Shown: positions 1 to 9,205, counted from the first letter of the stretch. The stretch is DNA of 64,000 nucleotides from Pseudomonas protegens (GCF_013407925.2 NZ_CP060201.1:434001-498000), one strand, 5' to 3'. Notes: a model not told the origin generated them from the letters alone. Program-made: numbers and translations.

Positions 1-50
1 TTCCCCTGAACACCCTATAACTATTACTGACTCCACACGGAGACCTTGCC

Positions 51-1328
51 ATGCGTCCCTTCAACCCGGCCCTGCGCCCTGTCGACGGCAGCCACCAGGT
101 GCTGATCGTCGGCGGCGGTGCCGCCGGCGTCGCCGTTGCCGCCAGCCTCTTGACCCGCGATCCGCACCTGGACGTGGCGCTCATCGACCCCGCCAAGCAC
201 CACTACTACCAACCCGGCTGGACCCTGGTGGGCGCCGGGGTGTTCAGCGCCGCGTCCACCGAACGGACCCTGGCCGAACTGATCCCCCAGGGGGTCAAAT
301 GGATCCAGCGCGCGGTCAGCCAGTTCGAGCCGCAACACAATACCCTGGTACTGGACAACGGCCACGTGCTGGCCTACGACCAGTTGGTCGTCTGCCCCGG
401 GCTCAAGCTCGACTGGGCGGCCATCGACGGCCTGCCCGAGGCCCTGGGCAACCACGGCGTGACCTCCAACTACCGCTACGACCTGGCGCCCTACACCTGG
501 CAACAGGTGCAGCAGCTGCAACAGGGCGAGGCGCTGTTCAGCCAGCCGCCGATGCCGATCAAGTGCGCCGGGGCACCGCAGAAGGCCCTGTACCTGTCCT
601 GCGACCACTGGCTGCGCCACGGGCGCCTGGGGGCGATCAAGCCGCGCTTCCTGAATGCCGGCGGCGTGCTGTTCGGCGTCGCCGACTATGTGCCGGCGCT
701 GATGGAATACGTGAAGAAGTACGCCATCGAACTGGATTTCGGCCATAACCTGGTGGCGGTGAACGGCCCGGCCAAGCGCGCGACCTTCGTTCGCACCCTG
801 GCCGACGGCAGCCAGCAGCCCCTGGAGCGCGCCTTCGACCTGCTGCACGTGGTGCCGCCGCAATGCGCCCCGGACTTTATCCGCCACAGCCCGCTGGCGG
901 ACGCCGCCGGCTGGATCGATGTCGACCCCCATAGCCTGCGCCACAGGCGTTTCGTCAACATCCACGGCCTGGGGGATGCGACCAACACCAGCAACGCCAA
1001 GACCGCCGCGGCGGCGCGCAAGCAGGCGCCGGTGGTGGCCAACAACGTGCTGGTGGCCCTCAAGCGCCTGACCCGGCTGGCCAGCTATGACGGCTACGGT
1101 TCCTGCCCGTTGACCGTGGAACGGGGCAAGATCGTCCTCGCCGAATTCACCTACGGCGGCAAGCTGGCGCCGAGCTTCCCCCGCTGGCTGCTGGACGGCC
1201 GCCAGCCGACCCGCCGCGCCTGGTGGCTGAAGGAACGGATCCTGCCGCCGCTGTACTGGCGCGGCATGCTCAAGGGCCATGAATGGCTGGCGCAACCGAA
1301 CCTGGACACGGACACCCCGCAAGCATGA
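51..1328 (+). CDS. sqr: Sulfide:quinone oxidoreductase-type FAD flavoprotein
   Basis: 425-residue flavoprotein of the sulfide:quinone oxidoreductase family, expected to oxidise sulfide to polysulfide/persulfide at the membrane and pass electrons to quinone. The N-terminal FAD motif is GGGAAGVAVA (about residues 21-30), followed by the HHYYQPGWTLVGAG segment common in SQRs. A Cys in PIKCAGAPQKA (about 173) and a C-terminal GLGDATN FAD-contact motif are also visible. A GGAGA ribosome site lies 6 bases before the ATG. The stop overlaps the next gene (TauE-like) in an ATGA, so the two are translationally coupled. The neighbouring YeeE-type genes support a sulfur role. The regulator that often precedes such genes would lie outside the window. 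The substrate is inferred. Confidence 0.85.
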   Translation: MRPFNPALRPVDGSHQVLIVGGGAAGVAVAASLLTRDPHLDVALIDPAKHHYYQPGWTLVGAGVFSAASTERTLAELIPQGVKWIQRAVSQFEPQHNTLVLDNGHVLAYDQLVVCPGLKLDWAAIDGLPEALGNHGVTSNYRYDLAPYTWQQVQQLQQGEALFSQPPMPIKCAGAPQKALYLSCDHWLRHGRLGAIKPRFLNAGGVLFGVADYVPALMEYVKKYAIELDFGHNLVAVNGPAKRATFVRTLADGSQQPLERAFDLLHVVPPQCAPDFIRHSPLADAAGWIDVDPHSLRHRRFVNIHGLGDATNTSNAKTAAAARKQAPVVANNVLVALKRLTRLASYDGYGSCPLTVERGKIVLAEFTYGGKLAPSFPRWLLDGRQPTRRAWWLKERILPPLYWRGMLKGHEWLAQPNLDTDTPQA

Positions 1329-2152
1329 ACGAACACAGTCTTTTGGGCGCCGGGCTGGGGGCGATCATTGGCGCTATCCTGGCCCTGACCGGGGCCGGCG
1401 GCGGCATCCTCGCGGTGCCGCTGCTGGTGTTCGGCCTGGGCCTGAGCATGGTCGAAGCCGCGCCCATCGGCTTGCTGGCGGTGGGCCTGGCCGCCAGCGT
1501 CGGCGCGGTGCTGGGCTTGCGCCAGGGCATCGTGCGTTACCGCGCGGCGGGGTTTGTCGCCAGCATCGGCATCCTCATGGCGCCACTGGGGCTGTGGCTG
1601 GCCCACCGCCTGCCCAACCTGCCCCTGGCGCTGCTGTTTTCCCTGGTGCTGCTGTATGCCTGCGGGCGCATCCTGCGCAAGGCCAGCCTGGAGTTGAAAC
1701 AGGGCCAGGCGGCGCCGCGTCCGGCGTTCCTGCCCTGTGTGCTCAACCCGGCCCAGGGGCGCCTGCGCTGGACCCTGCCCTGCGCCCGGGCACTGACCTT
1801 CACCGGCATGCTCTCGGGCCTGCTGTCGGGGTTGCTCGGGGTGGGCGGCGGCTTCGTCATCATCCCGGCCCTGAGCCGCTACACCAACCTGGACAGCAAG
1901 AGCATCGTCGCCACCTCATTGGCGGTGATTGCCCTGGTGTCCCTGGGTAGCGTGATCACCGCCAGCCTCAGCGGGGTGATGCACTGGGCGGTGGGCGCGC
2001 CCTTTGCCCTGGGCGCGGTAGCGGGACTGGTGCTGGGCCGGCAAGTGGCCAGCCACCTGGCCGGTCCGCGCCTGCAACAGCTGTTCGCCGTCACCGGCCT
2101 GCTGGCGGCGCTGCTGCTGGCGGGCGGCGCCCTGGGCTGGCTGCCCCATTGA
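1325..2152 (+). CDS. TauE/SafE family sulfite/sulfur-compound permease
   Basis: 275-residue integral membrane protein of the TauE/SafE (DUF81) family with about eight hydrophobic helices. The duplicated glycine-rich signatures are LTGAGGGILAVPLL near the N-terminus and LLGVGGGFVIIPAL in the second half. I place the start at the ATG overlapping the preceding stop (ATGA); an upstream in-frame ATG at 1283 lies inside the SQR gene and is less likely. Family members move sulfite, sulfoacetate or other anions. Next to SQR the likely cargo is an oxidised sulfur product such as sulfite or thiosulfate, which is inference from context. Confidence 0.82.
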   Translation: MNEHSLLGAGLGAIIGAILALTGAGGGILAVPLLVFGLGLSMVEAAPIGLLAVGLAASVGAVLGLRQGIVRYRAAGFVASIGILMAPLGLWLAHRLPNLPLALLFSLVLLYACGRILRKASLELKQGQAAPRPAFLPCVLNPAQGRLRWTLPCARALTFTGMLSGLLSGLLGVGGGFVIIPALSRYTNLDSKSIVATSLAVIALVSLGSVITASLSGVMHWAVGAPFALGAVAGLVLGRQVASHLAGPRLQQLFAVTGLLAALLLAGGALGWLPH

Positions 2153-2165
2153 ACCCATACACCGC

Positions 2166-2271
2166 GTAGGAGCTGGCTTGCCAGCGCAAGCGGCCTCGCC
2201 GACGCCGCTGTCCAACGCAATACTCATGGCGACCGGACTGGCCCCTTCGCCGGCCAGCCGGCTCCTGCAGG
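2166..2271. repeat. REPIN, family A (GTAGGAGCTGGCTTGCCAGC type)
   Basis: Two inverted REP arms about 106 bp end to end. The left arm begins GTAGGAGCTGGCTTGCCAGC and the right arm ends with the complementary GGCTCCTGCAG, slightly degraded. It lies between the TauE-like and YeeE-like genes. The same family recurs at 3158, 18036 (single arm), 19779, 19908, 30478 and 30607. Confidence 0.85.
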
Positions 2272-2280
2272 GAACTCGAT

Positions 2281-2721
2281 ATGCTTTTGGACTATCTGCA
2301 TTTCACACCGTGGTCGGCCCTGGCCGGAGGCGCGTTGATCGGCCTGGCCGCCGGGCTGTTGATCGTCGCCAACGGGCGCATCGCCGGAATCAGCGGCCTG
2401 CTCGGCAGCCTGCTGCAACCGGGCAGCGACGGTTGGGGCGAGAAAGCCCTGTTCATCCTCGGGCTGTTGCTGGCGCCGCTGCTCTGGGGCCTGTTTCACG
2501 CCCTGCCCGTCGCCGAGTTCCAGGGCGGCCTGCTCGGCCTGATCAGCGCCGGCCTGCTGGTGGGCCTCGGCACCCGCTACGGCGCCGGTTGCACCAGCGG
2601 CCACGGCGTCTGCGGGATCTCCCGACTGTCGCCGCGCTCGATCGTCGCCACCCTGTGCTTCATGGGCACCGGTTTCGCCACAGTCTGGGTACTGCGGCAT
2701 CTGCTGGGGCTACTGCCATGA
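2281..2721 (+). CDS. YeeE/YedE family membrane protein, first half (PmpA-like)
   Basis: 146-residue membrane protein with four or five hydrophobic segments and the family signature GAGCTSGHGVCGISR at about residues 100-114; its Cys residues are thought to line a path for sulfur species such as thiosulfate. In many bacteria this half and the next gene form one polypeptide. Here they are separate but overlap by ATGA, so the two chains probably assemble together. Start: first ATG after the REPIN. Substrate not determined from sequence. Confidence 0.85.
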   Translation: MLLDYLHFTPWSALAGGALIGLAAGLLIVANGRIAGISGLLGSLLQPGSDGWGEKALFILGLLLAPLLWGLFHALPVAEFQGGLLGLISAGLLVGLGTRYGAGCTSGHGVCGISRLSPRSIVATLCFMGTGFATVWVLRHLLGLLP

Positions 2722-3137
2722 GAAAGCTCAGCGCATTTGTCGCCGGCCTGCTGTTCGGTATCGGCCTGCTGCTGGCGGGCATGGCCAACCCGGCCAAGGT
2801 CCTGGGCTTTCTCGATCTGGCCGGCAACTGGGACCCGTCCCTGGCGCTGGTGATGCTCGGCGCCATCGCGGTGGCCTGGTGGCCTTTCCATTGGGCCATG
2901 GGCCGCTCGCGCTCGCTGCTCGGGGCGCCCATGCAGATCCCCGGCAAACGCAACGTGGATCGGCGCCTGATCGGCGGCAGCCTGCTGTTCGGCGTCGGTT
3001 GGGGCATCGCCGGGATCTGCCCGGGACCGGCCCTGGTGCTGTTGCCGGGCGGGCACTGGCAAGCCTGGGTGTTCGTCCTGGCCATGCTTCTGGGCATGCT
3101 GCTGTTCCAGCGCCTGGAGGCCCGTCGCCAGCCCTGA
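2718..3137 (+). CDS. YeeE/YedE family membrane protein, second half (PmpB-like)
   Basis: 139-residue membrane protein, translationally coupled to the previous gene through an ATGA overlap. The conserved GICPGPALVLL motif (about residues 95-105) is the counterpart of the GAGCTSGHGVCG motif in the partner. About four hydrophobic helices. With its partner it should form one sulfur-compound transporter unit. Together with SQR and TauE-like genes this makes a small sulfur detoxification or assimilation cluster. A REPIN follows the gene. Confidence 0.85.
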   Translation: MRKLSAFVAGLLFGIGLLLAGMANPAKVLGFLDLAGNWDPSLALVMLGAIAVAWWPFHWAMGRSRSLLGAPMQIPGKRNVDRRLIGGSLLFGVGWGIAGICPGPALVLLPGGHWQAWVFVLAMLLGMLLFQRLEARRQP

Positions 3138-3157
3138 CCCGTACTCCCTGCGGCACT

Positions 3158-3261
3158 GTGGCAGCTGGCTTGCCAGCGAAGGCGTCCTGACAGGCACCGC
3201 CGACCTGACCCAGGATTCACGGCGCCAGGGCCGGCCTCTTCGCCAGCAAGCCGGCTCCTAC
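3158..3261. repeat. REPIN, family A, diverged
   Basis: Left arm begins GTGGCAGCTGGCTTGCCAGC and the right arm ends GCCGGCTCCTAC, about 104 bp overall. Located between the second YeeE-like gene and the YkvA-like gene. No gene lies within it. Confidence 0.75.
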
Positions 3262-3351
3262 CTGGGCAACCACCGGGGAAATATTGGCCTCTGCCGGTCC
3301 AACGCCCGGGTGGCGACCATGACCTGGACCCATGTCCTCCAGGAGTGCGCC

Positions 3352-3690
3352 ATGTCCACCGCCCAGTCCCTTGAACTCTGTTTCTGGCGCAAAATCGGCC
3401 GCTACGCCTCGCGCATCGGCCGGGCCTTGATCCAGAAAGCCCTGTGGCTCTACTACGCCGCACAACGACCGCAAACCCCGATCTGGGCCAAGACCACCAT
3501 CTACGCCGCCCTGGGTTACTTCGTGCTGCCGCTGGACCTGATCCCCGACCTGATTCCCGGGGCGGGGTACGTGGACGACCTCGGCCTGTTGACCGGCTCC
3601 GTGGTCACGGTGGCCGCCCACATCAACGCCGAGGTCCGGGAGCAAGCCAGCGCGCGCCTGGCCGACTGGTTCGGCAGCGAGCCGGAATAA
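3352..3690 (+). CDS. YkvA family (DUF1232) protein
   Basis: 112-residue protein with the DUF1232/YkvA core: a helix followed by FVLPLDLIPDLIPGAGYVDD at about residues 60-79, a motif typical of this family, and a hydrophobic C-terminal helix. Function of the family is unknown; it is usually considered membrane-associated. I choose the ATG at 3352 because AGGAG lies 6 bases upstream; an in-frame ATG at 3310 has no comparable ribosome site. No clear operon partner; the next gene is on the other strand. Confidence 0.75.
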   Translation: MSTAQSLELCFWRKIGRYASRIGRALIQKALWLYYAAQRPQTPIWAKTTIYAALGYFVLPLDLIPDLIPGAGYVDDLGLLTGSVVTVAAHINAEVREQASARLADWFGSEPE

Positions 3691-3765
3691 GCCGCAGGTC
3701 GGCGTCAGGGCGCGCATACGACTCAACAAGGCCCTGCAAAACCCCGGGCACCATGGCCGCCCGGC

Positions 3766-4782
3766 TCACCGCGCCTGGGTGTCCAAGGCATAGAACTCCT
3801 GCAGCTTGGCCTGCAGCAGCTTCTTGTCCGGCAGCTGGGTCCGGTACTCGGCGATCAGCGCCGGCGACATGGAACGGTTGAGGGCATATTCCACCACCTC
3901 GTCCTCCTTGCTGGCACAGAGCAACACGCCCAAGGCAGGGTTTTCATGGGGTTTGCGCACCTGACGGTCCAGGGCCTCCAGGTAGAAGTCCAGCTTGCCC
4001 AGGTATTCCGGTTCGAAACGCCCGACCTTGAGTTCAACCACCACCAGGCAATTCAACCCACGATGGAACAGCAGCAGGTCCAGGGCGAAATCGCGCCCGC
4101 CAACCTGCAGGGGAAAGCCCGAAGCGACAAAGCAGAAGTCGCGCCCCATCTCGACCAGGAAATCCTTGAGTTGGCGCACCAGCCCCTGGTGCAGGTCGGC
4201 TTCGCCATGCCCCTGGGCCAGGTCGAGAAACTCCACCATGTAGGCATCCTTGAATACCTTCAGGGCCTCGGGACGGTCCTGCCTCAAGGTGGCCGAGGCG
4301 TTTGCCGGGCGGGTCAGCGTGCGTTCGAACAGGGCGGATTTGATCTGCCGTTCCAGTTCTCTACGCGACCATTGCTCCTGGATCGCCAGACGCAGGTAGA
4401 ACTCACGTTCACTGGGCCCCTTGCTCTGCCCCATCACCACCAGATGGTGGCTCCAGGACAATTGTCGCACCAGTGGTGCGACTTTCTCGTCACCGCGATA
4501 GGCCTCATAAAACTGGCGCATGCGAAACAGGTTGGCCCGGGTAAACCCCCGCAGCCCCGGCTGCTGCCGCGCCAGGTAGTCCGCCAGTTGCTGGACCACG
4601 CCATCGCCCCATTCCGCCGCCTGGATCTTGCGGCTGATGTAGGCCCCGACCTGCCAGTACAGTTCCACCAGTTCAGTGTTCACCGCCCGCACCGCCCGTT
4701 GCCGCGCGGCGGTGATCATTTGCGCCACTTCGCCAAATGCCACATCGGTGGCGGTGATTGCCGTTTCAGCCTCTTGCTTCAT
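3766..4782 (-). CDS. DUF1016 / YhcG-like PDDEXK nuclease domain protein
   Basis: 338-residue protein with an N-terminal DUF1016 helical domain (about residues 15-150, including ELYWQVGAYISRKI and GFTRANLFRMRQFYEAY) and a C-terminal PDDEXK nuclease-like fold. The catalytic pattern is visible as D235 in FALDLLLFHR and E250-L-K252 in VVVELKVG. Family members are often linked to restriction-type loci or mobile DNA, but no methylase, specificity subunit or mobility gene is adjacent here. Start is the first ATG with weak ribosome-binding signal. DNA target and role unknown. Confidence 0.8.
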   Translation of the reverse strand: MKQEAETAITATDVAFGEVAQMITAARQRAVRAVNTELVELYWQVGAYISRKIQAAEWGDGVVQQLADYLARQQPGLRGFTRANLFRMRQFYEAYRGDEKVAPLVRQLSWSHHLVVMGQSKGPSEREFYLRLAIQEQWSRRELERQIKSALFERTLTRPANASATLRQDRPEALKVFKDAYMVEFLDLAQGHGEADLHQGLVRQLKDFLVEMGRDFCFVASGFPLQVGGRDFALDLLLFHRGLNCLVVVELKVGRFEPEYLGKLDFYLEALDRQVRKPHENPALGVLLCASKEDEVVEYALNRSMSPALIAEYRTQLPDKKLLQAKLQEFYALDTQAR

Positions 4783-4905
4783 GACGCACGCCCGCTTGCT
4801 GGGAGACAGGCCCCTATCATCCCGTAGCTCGCCATGAGCCCGCAGTCAGGCCTGTCTCTTTGTGTTGAGCGAAATGTCCTGATTTGAGCGCGGTAAACAG
4901 ACCTG

Positions 4906-5316
4906 TCAGCCAGGCATGCAATTGAAGTCCTGGGTACTGGCCAGCTGCTTGCCCTGGGCGTCATACAAGCGCGCCGACACCTCGTTGCCCAGGCTCGACT
5001 CCACCAGCTTGTAATGCTCACCGGCCTTGAAGCCGCTGTAGCTGAGATGACCATTGCAGTCTTGCTGGTTGGCGTCACCGACGTTCTCTTCAAACAGGGT
5101 CACGTCCAGGCGATGCGCGCCGGGCTTGACCTGAAAATAACGCCCATCGTCGACCTTGCGGCCATCCACCCGTTCGGCTATCAGGTCGTTGGATCCCTCT
5201 TCCTGCAAACCGATCCAGGCCTCGCTGGGATCGGGCTGGGGCATGGGGCCAGCGCAGGCAGAGAGCAGGCACGCGAGGCCCAGGGCGGGAATCAGCAATA
5301 GCGGTTTGAGTGTCAT
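4906..5316 (-). CDS. Small lipoprotein, paralogue 1
   Basis: 136-residue predicted lipoprotein: MTLKPLLLIPALGLACLLSACAG gives a signal peptide ending in lipobox LSAC, with the lipidated Cys at about residue 21. The mature part shares its layout with the next upstream gene (AWI.L, SNDL, VDG, DGRYFQV.PG.HRL, Y.GF.AG.HY.L.ES). I use the second of two close ATGs because AAGG lies 9 bases upstream; a start six bases earlier is possible. I do not recognise a function. Expressed from the same strand as its paralogue 33 bp away, probably one transcript. Confidence 0.75.
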   Translation of the reverse strand: MTLKPLLLIPALGLACLLSACAGPMPQPDPSEAWIGLQEEGSNDLIAERVDGRKVDDGRYFQVKPGAHRLDVTLFEENVGDANQQDCNGHLSYSGFKAGEHYKLVESSLGNEVSARLYDAQGKQLASTQDFNCMPG

Positions 5317-5349
5317 GAACATCTACCTTGGCAATGGAAAAAAGAAGCC

Positions 5350-5754
5350 CTACAGGCAACTGAACGGCCGGCTCTGGGCCACCTGCCGGCCCTGGGCGTC
5401 CAGCAGCGCGGCGCTGACGTCCTGCCCTTCGCTGGACTCCAGCAGTCGGTAATGGCCGCCCGCCTGGAACCCGGCATAGTCCAGGCGCCCCAGGCATTCA
5501 GGCTGCGCCGAGTTGCCGTTGGCGCCTTGCAGCAAGGCCATCTGCAAGCGGTGCTGGCCGGGGCTGACCTGGAAATAGCGGCCGTCGCTCAGGCGCTGGC
5601 CGTCGACGCTGTCGGCCAGCAGGTCGTTGGGCGACTCCGCGGAAAGATCGATCCAGGCCTGCTGCGGATCGGCCTTGGGCACAGGCCCTGCACAGGCTGA
5701 AAGCAGGCACGCCAGGCCCAGGCCCGGCAGCAGCAACAAGGGTTTGAGGGACAT
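5350..5754 (-). CDS. Small lipoprotein, paralogue 2
   Basis: 134-residue predicted lipoprotein with a nearly identical signal peptide to the gene below it (MSLKPLLLLPGLGLACLLSACAG; lipobox LSAC). The mature domain contains PNDLLADSVDGQRLSDGRYF and ends in FSCL; paralogue 1 also keeps a Cys near its C-terminus, suggesting a conserved disulfide. GAGG lies 8 bases before the ATG. The pair is a tandem duplication. Function unknown; anchored in the inner or outer membrane facing the periplasm by inference. Confidence 0.78.
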   Translation of the reverse strand: MSLKPLLLLPGLGLACLLSACAGPVPKADPQQAWIDLSAESPNDLLADSVDGQRLSDGRYFQVSPGQHRLQMALLQGANGNSAQPECLGRLDYAGFQAGGHYRLLESSEGQDVSAALLDAQGRQVAQSRPFSCL

Positions 5755-5983
5755 GGAAGAAACCTCGCAAATGACAGTAATGAGTGCGGCGCAGGCCCGA
5801 AAAAATCGCCGGCACCGATGGCCATCAAGCTTGTCGAGGCTGCGACGCGAGAACAAATGAATCCCCATGAAAGGAATTTCAGGCCTTACCTAAAACTTCC
5901 TTCACCTGGCTGAAAGCCGCGTGTTAGGTGGGTCGCTGCAGGCTGCCGAGGTTTGCAATCCCACTCCCTCGGAGGTTTTCGGC

Positions 5984-8900
5984 ATGCTCGGGCTGGTCAA
6001 GACCGCACTGCTCAAGCCCTACACGTTCATCGTGCTGGCGATATTCATCTGCATCATCGGGCCCCTGGCGGCCCTGCGTACCCCCACCGACGTGTTCCCC
6101 GATATCGGCATCCCGGTGGTGGCGGTGGTCTGGCAGTACAACGGCCTGTCGCCGGACGCCATGGCCGGGCGGGTGATCTATACCTACGAGCGCTCCCTGA
6201 GCACCACGGTCAACGACATCCAGCACATCGAGTCGCAGTCGCTGCCGGGCATGGGCATCGTCAAGATCTTCTTCCAGCCCGGGGTGGATATCCGCACCGC
6301 CAACGCCCAGGTGACGGCGGTGTCGCAAACCGTGCTCAAACAGATGCCACCGGGCATCACCCCGCCGCTGATCCTCAACTACAGCGCCTCGACGGTGCCG
6401 ATCCTGCAAATGGCCTTCTCCAGTCCGACCCTGTCGGAGGCGAAGATCCGCGACCTGGTGCAGAACAACATCCGCCTGCCCCTGAGCGCCCTGCCGGGGC
6501 TGGCCATGCCCACCCCCATGGGCGGCAAGCAACGGCAGATCACCCTCGACCTGGACCCGCAAGCCCTGGCCGCCAAGGGCCTGTCGGCGCAAGACGTGGG
6601 CAATGCCCTGGCGGCGCAGAACCAGATCATCCCGGTGGGCACCGCCAAGCTCGGCGGCGATGAATACACGGTGCTGCTGAACAACAGCCCCACCGCCATC
6701 GAGGAGCTCAACGACCTGCCGATCAAGACCGTGGACGGCGCGCTGATCACCATCGGCCAGGTGGCCCACGTGCGCGACGGCTCGCCGCCGCAGACCAATA
6801 TCGTGCGGGTCGACGGGCGCCGCGCGGTGCTGATGCCGGCGCTGAAGAACGGCAATATCTCCACCCTGTCCATCGTCGATGGCATCCGCCAGATGCTGCC
6901 GCGGATCAACGAAACCCTGCCGCCAGCGCTGAAGACTTCGCTGCTGGGGGACGCCTCGGTGTTCGTCAAGCAATCGGTGGGCAGCGTGGCCCAGGAAGGC
7001 ATCATCGCCGCCCTGCTGACCAGCGCGATGATCCTGCTGTTCCTCGGTAGCTGGCGCTCCACCCTGATCATCGCCGCCTCGATTCCCCTGGCGGTGCTCT
7101 CGGCCATTGCCTTGCTGGCGCTCAGCGGCCAGACCCTGAATGTGATGACCCTGGGCGGCCTGGCCCTGGCGGTGGGGATCCTGGTGGACGACGCCACGGT
7201 GACCATCGAGAACATCAACTGGCACCTGGAACAGGGCAAGGCGGTCAAGGACGCCATCCTCGACGGCGCCAGGCAGATCGTCGGCCCGGCCTTCGTCTCG
7301 CTGCTGTGCATCTGCATCGTCTTCGTGCCGATGTTCCTGTTGCAGGGCATCGCCGGCTACCTATTCCGGCCCATGGCCCTGGCGGTGATCTTCGCCATGG
7401 CCAGCTCGTTCATCCTCTCGCGGACCCTGGTGCCGACCCTGGCCATGTACCTGCTCAAGCCGCACACGCCAGAAGCCGGCCCCGGGCATCACCCGGAGGA
7501 CGCCTTCATCAACCACCACGAGGGCGAACAGCATGCCAAGCCGCGCAATGCCCTGGTACGCGGGCTGTTGGCCTTCCAGCAGGGCTTCGAGGCGCGTTTC
7601 TCCAATGTGCGCGACACCTACCACGGCCTGTTGCACCTGGCCCTGGGCCGGCGCAAGACCTTCATCCTCGGCTTTCTTGCCTGTGTGCTGGCCTCCTTCG
7701 CCCTGCTGCCGAGCCTGGGCCAGGACTTCTTCCCCGCCACCGACGCCGGCGCCCTGGCCTTGCACGTGCGGCTGCCCCTGGGCACGCGGATAGAGGAAAG
7801 CGCGGCGGCCTTCGACCGCATCGAAGCGCGGATTCGCGAAGTGATCCCGGCCGAGCAACTGGATAGCATCATCGACAACATCGGCATCCCCCTGAGCGGC
7901 ATCGACATGGCCTACAGCAACAGCGGCACCATCGGCCCCCAGGACGGCGACATCCAGGTCACCCTCAAGCCCGGCCACGCCCCCAGCGCCGACTATGTGA
8001 AACAGCTGCGTGAAGCCCTGCCGGAAAGCTTCCCCGGCAGCCAGTTCGCCTTCCTGCCGGCGGACATCAGCAGCCAGATCCTCAACTTCGGCGCCCCGGC
8101 CCCGCTGGACGTGAAAATCTCCGGGCCCGATGACGCGGCCAACCGCGCCTTCGCCCAGGAACTGCAACGGCGCCTGCAACATGTGCCGGGCATCGCCGAC
8201 CTGCGCATCCAGCAGTCCACCGGCTACCCGTCATTGCAGGTCAAGGTCGACCGCCTGCGGGCCAACGGCCTGGGCATCACCGAGCGTGACGTGACCAACA
8301 GCATGGTGGCGTCCTTGGCCGGCAGTTCCCAGGTGGCGCCGACCTTCTGGCTCAACCCGAAGAACGGCGTGTCCTATTCCATCGTCGCCGCCACCCCGCA
8401 GTACCGCCTGGACAGCCTGCCGGCCCTGGAGGCTCTGCCGGTGACCGGCAGCAATGGCCAGTCGCAGATCCTCGGTGGCCTGGCGGATATCTCCCGGGTC
8501 GAGAGCCCGGCGGTGGTCAGCCACTACAACATCCAGCCCACACTGGACCTGTACGCCAACGTCCAGGGCCGCGACCTGGGCGCCGTGGCCCACGACATGC
8601 AAAAGGTCCTGGACGACGCCGCAGCCCTGCGGCCCAAGGGCGCCACGGTCAGCCTGCACGGGCAAATCGATGCCCTGCACGAGGCCTTCAGCGGCCTGAG
8701 CCTGGGCCTGCTGGGGGCGGTGGTGCTGATCTACCTGCTGATCGTGGTCAACTTCCAGTCCTGGGTCGATCCGTTTGTGATCATCACCGCGTTGCCAGCG
8801 GCCCTGGCCGGAATCGTCTGGATGTTGTTCTTGAGCGGCACCTCGCTGTCGGTGCCGGCCCTGACCGGGGCCATCCTGTGCATGGGGGTGGCCACCGCCA

Positions 8901-9205
8901 ACTCGATCCTGGTGGTGAGTTTTTGCCGCGAGCGCCTGGCGGCACATGGCGATGCCCTCAAGGCCGCCCTGGAAGCCGGCTATACGCGCTTTCGCCCGGT
9001 GTGCATGACCGCCCTGGCGATGATCATCGGCATGCTGCCTCTGGCCCTGTCCGAGGAACAGAACGCCCCTCTGGGCCGCGCGGTGATCGGCGGGCTGCTC
9101 CTCGCCACCGTGGCCACCCTGATCTTTGTCCCCGTGGTCTTCAGCCTGGTCCACGGCCGTCGTCCCCAATCCGCTGTTGCTGGAGAAAACACCCATGTCG
9201 CCTGA
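5984..9205 (+). CDS. RND efflux pump, inner-membrane permease subunit
   Basis: 1073-residue RND (resistance-nodulation-division) transporter with a TM1-porter loop-TM2-6-TM7-porter loop-TM8-12 layout. TM4 carries the proton-relay acidic pair in VGILVDDATVTIENI (about residues 385-400). The porter region includes PGMGIVKIFFQPGVDI and other HAE-family features. I start at the ATG with GGAGG 8 bases upstream rather than at the longer upstream frame. It overlaps the next gene by 11 bp. Gene order is permease, adaptor, outer-membrane factor, the reverse of the usual adaptor-first order for drug pumps. The export substrate cannot be read from sequence. Confidence 0.9.
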   Translation: MLGLVKTALLKPYTFIVLAIFICIIGPLAALRTPTDVFPDIGIPVVAVVWQYNGLSPDAMAGRVIYTYERSLSTTVNDIQHIESQSLPGMGIVKIFFQPGVDIRTANAQVTAVSQTVLKQMPPGITPPLILNYSASTVPILQMAFSSPTLSEAKIRDLVQNNIRLPLSALPGLAMPTPMGGKQRQITLDLDPQALAAKGLSAQDVGNALAAQNQIIPVGTAKLGGDEYTVLLNNSPTAIEELNDLPIKTVDGALITIGQVAHVRDGSPPQTNIVRVDGRRAVLMPALKNGNISTLSIVDGIRQMLPRINETLPPALKTSLLGDASVFVKQSVGSVAQEGIIAALLTSAMILLFLGSWRSTLIIAASIPLAVLSAIALLALSGQTLNVMTLGGLALAVGILVDDATVTIENINWHLEQGKAVKDAILDGARQIVGPAFVSLLCICIVFVPMFLLQGIAGYLFRPMALAVIFAMASSFILSRTLVPTLAMYLLKPHTPEAGPGHHPEDAFINHHEGEQHAKPRNALVRGLLAFQQGFEARFSNVRDTYHGLLHLALGRRKTFILGFLACVLASFALLPSLGQDFFPATDAGALALHVRLPLGTRIEESAAAFDRIEARIREVIPAEQLDSIIDNIGIPLSGIDMAYSNSGTIGPQDGDIQVTLKPGHAPSADYVKQLREALPESFPGSQFAFLPADISSQILNFGAPAPLDVKISGPDDAANRAFAQELQRRLQHVPGIADLRIQQSTGYPSLQVKVDRLRANGLGITERDVTNSMVASLAGSSQVAPTFWLNPKNGVSYSIVAATPQYRLDSLPALEALPVTGSNGQSQILGGLADISRVESPAVVSHYNIQPTLDLYANVQGRDLGAVAHDMQKVLDDAAALRPKGATVSLHGQIDALHEAFSGLSLGLLGAVVLIYLLIVVNFQSWVDPFVIITALPAALAGIVWMLFLSGTSLSVPALTGAILCMGVATANSILVVSFCRERLAAHGDALKAALEAGYTRFRPVCMTALAMIIGMLPLALSEEQNAPLGRAVIGGLLLATVATLIFVPVVFSLVHGRRPQSAVAGENTHVA

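Noticed and set aside
24..1322. Long minus-strand open frame (432 codons) across the SQR gene
   Set aside because: Shadow of a high-GC gene; low-complexity His/Gln/Val composition, no ribosome site or family motif.
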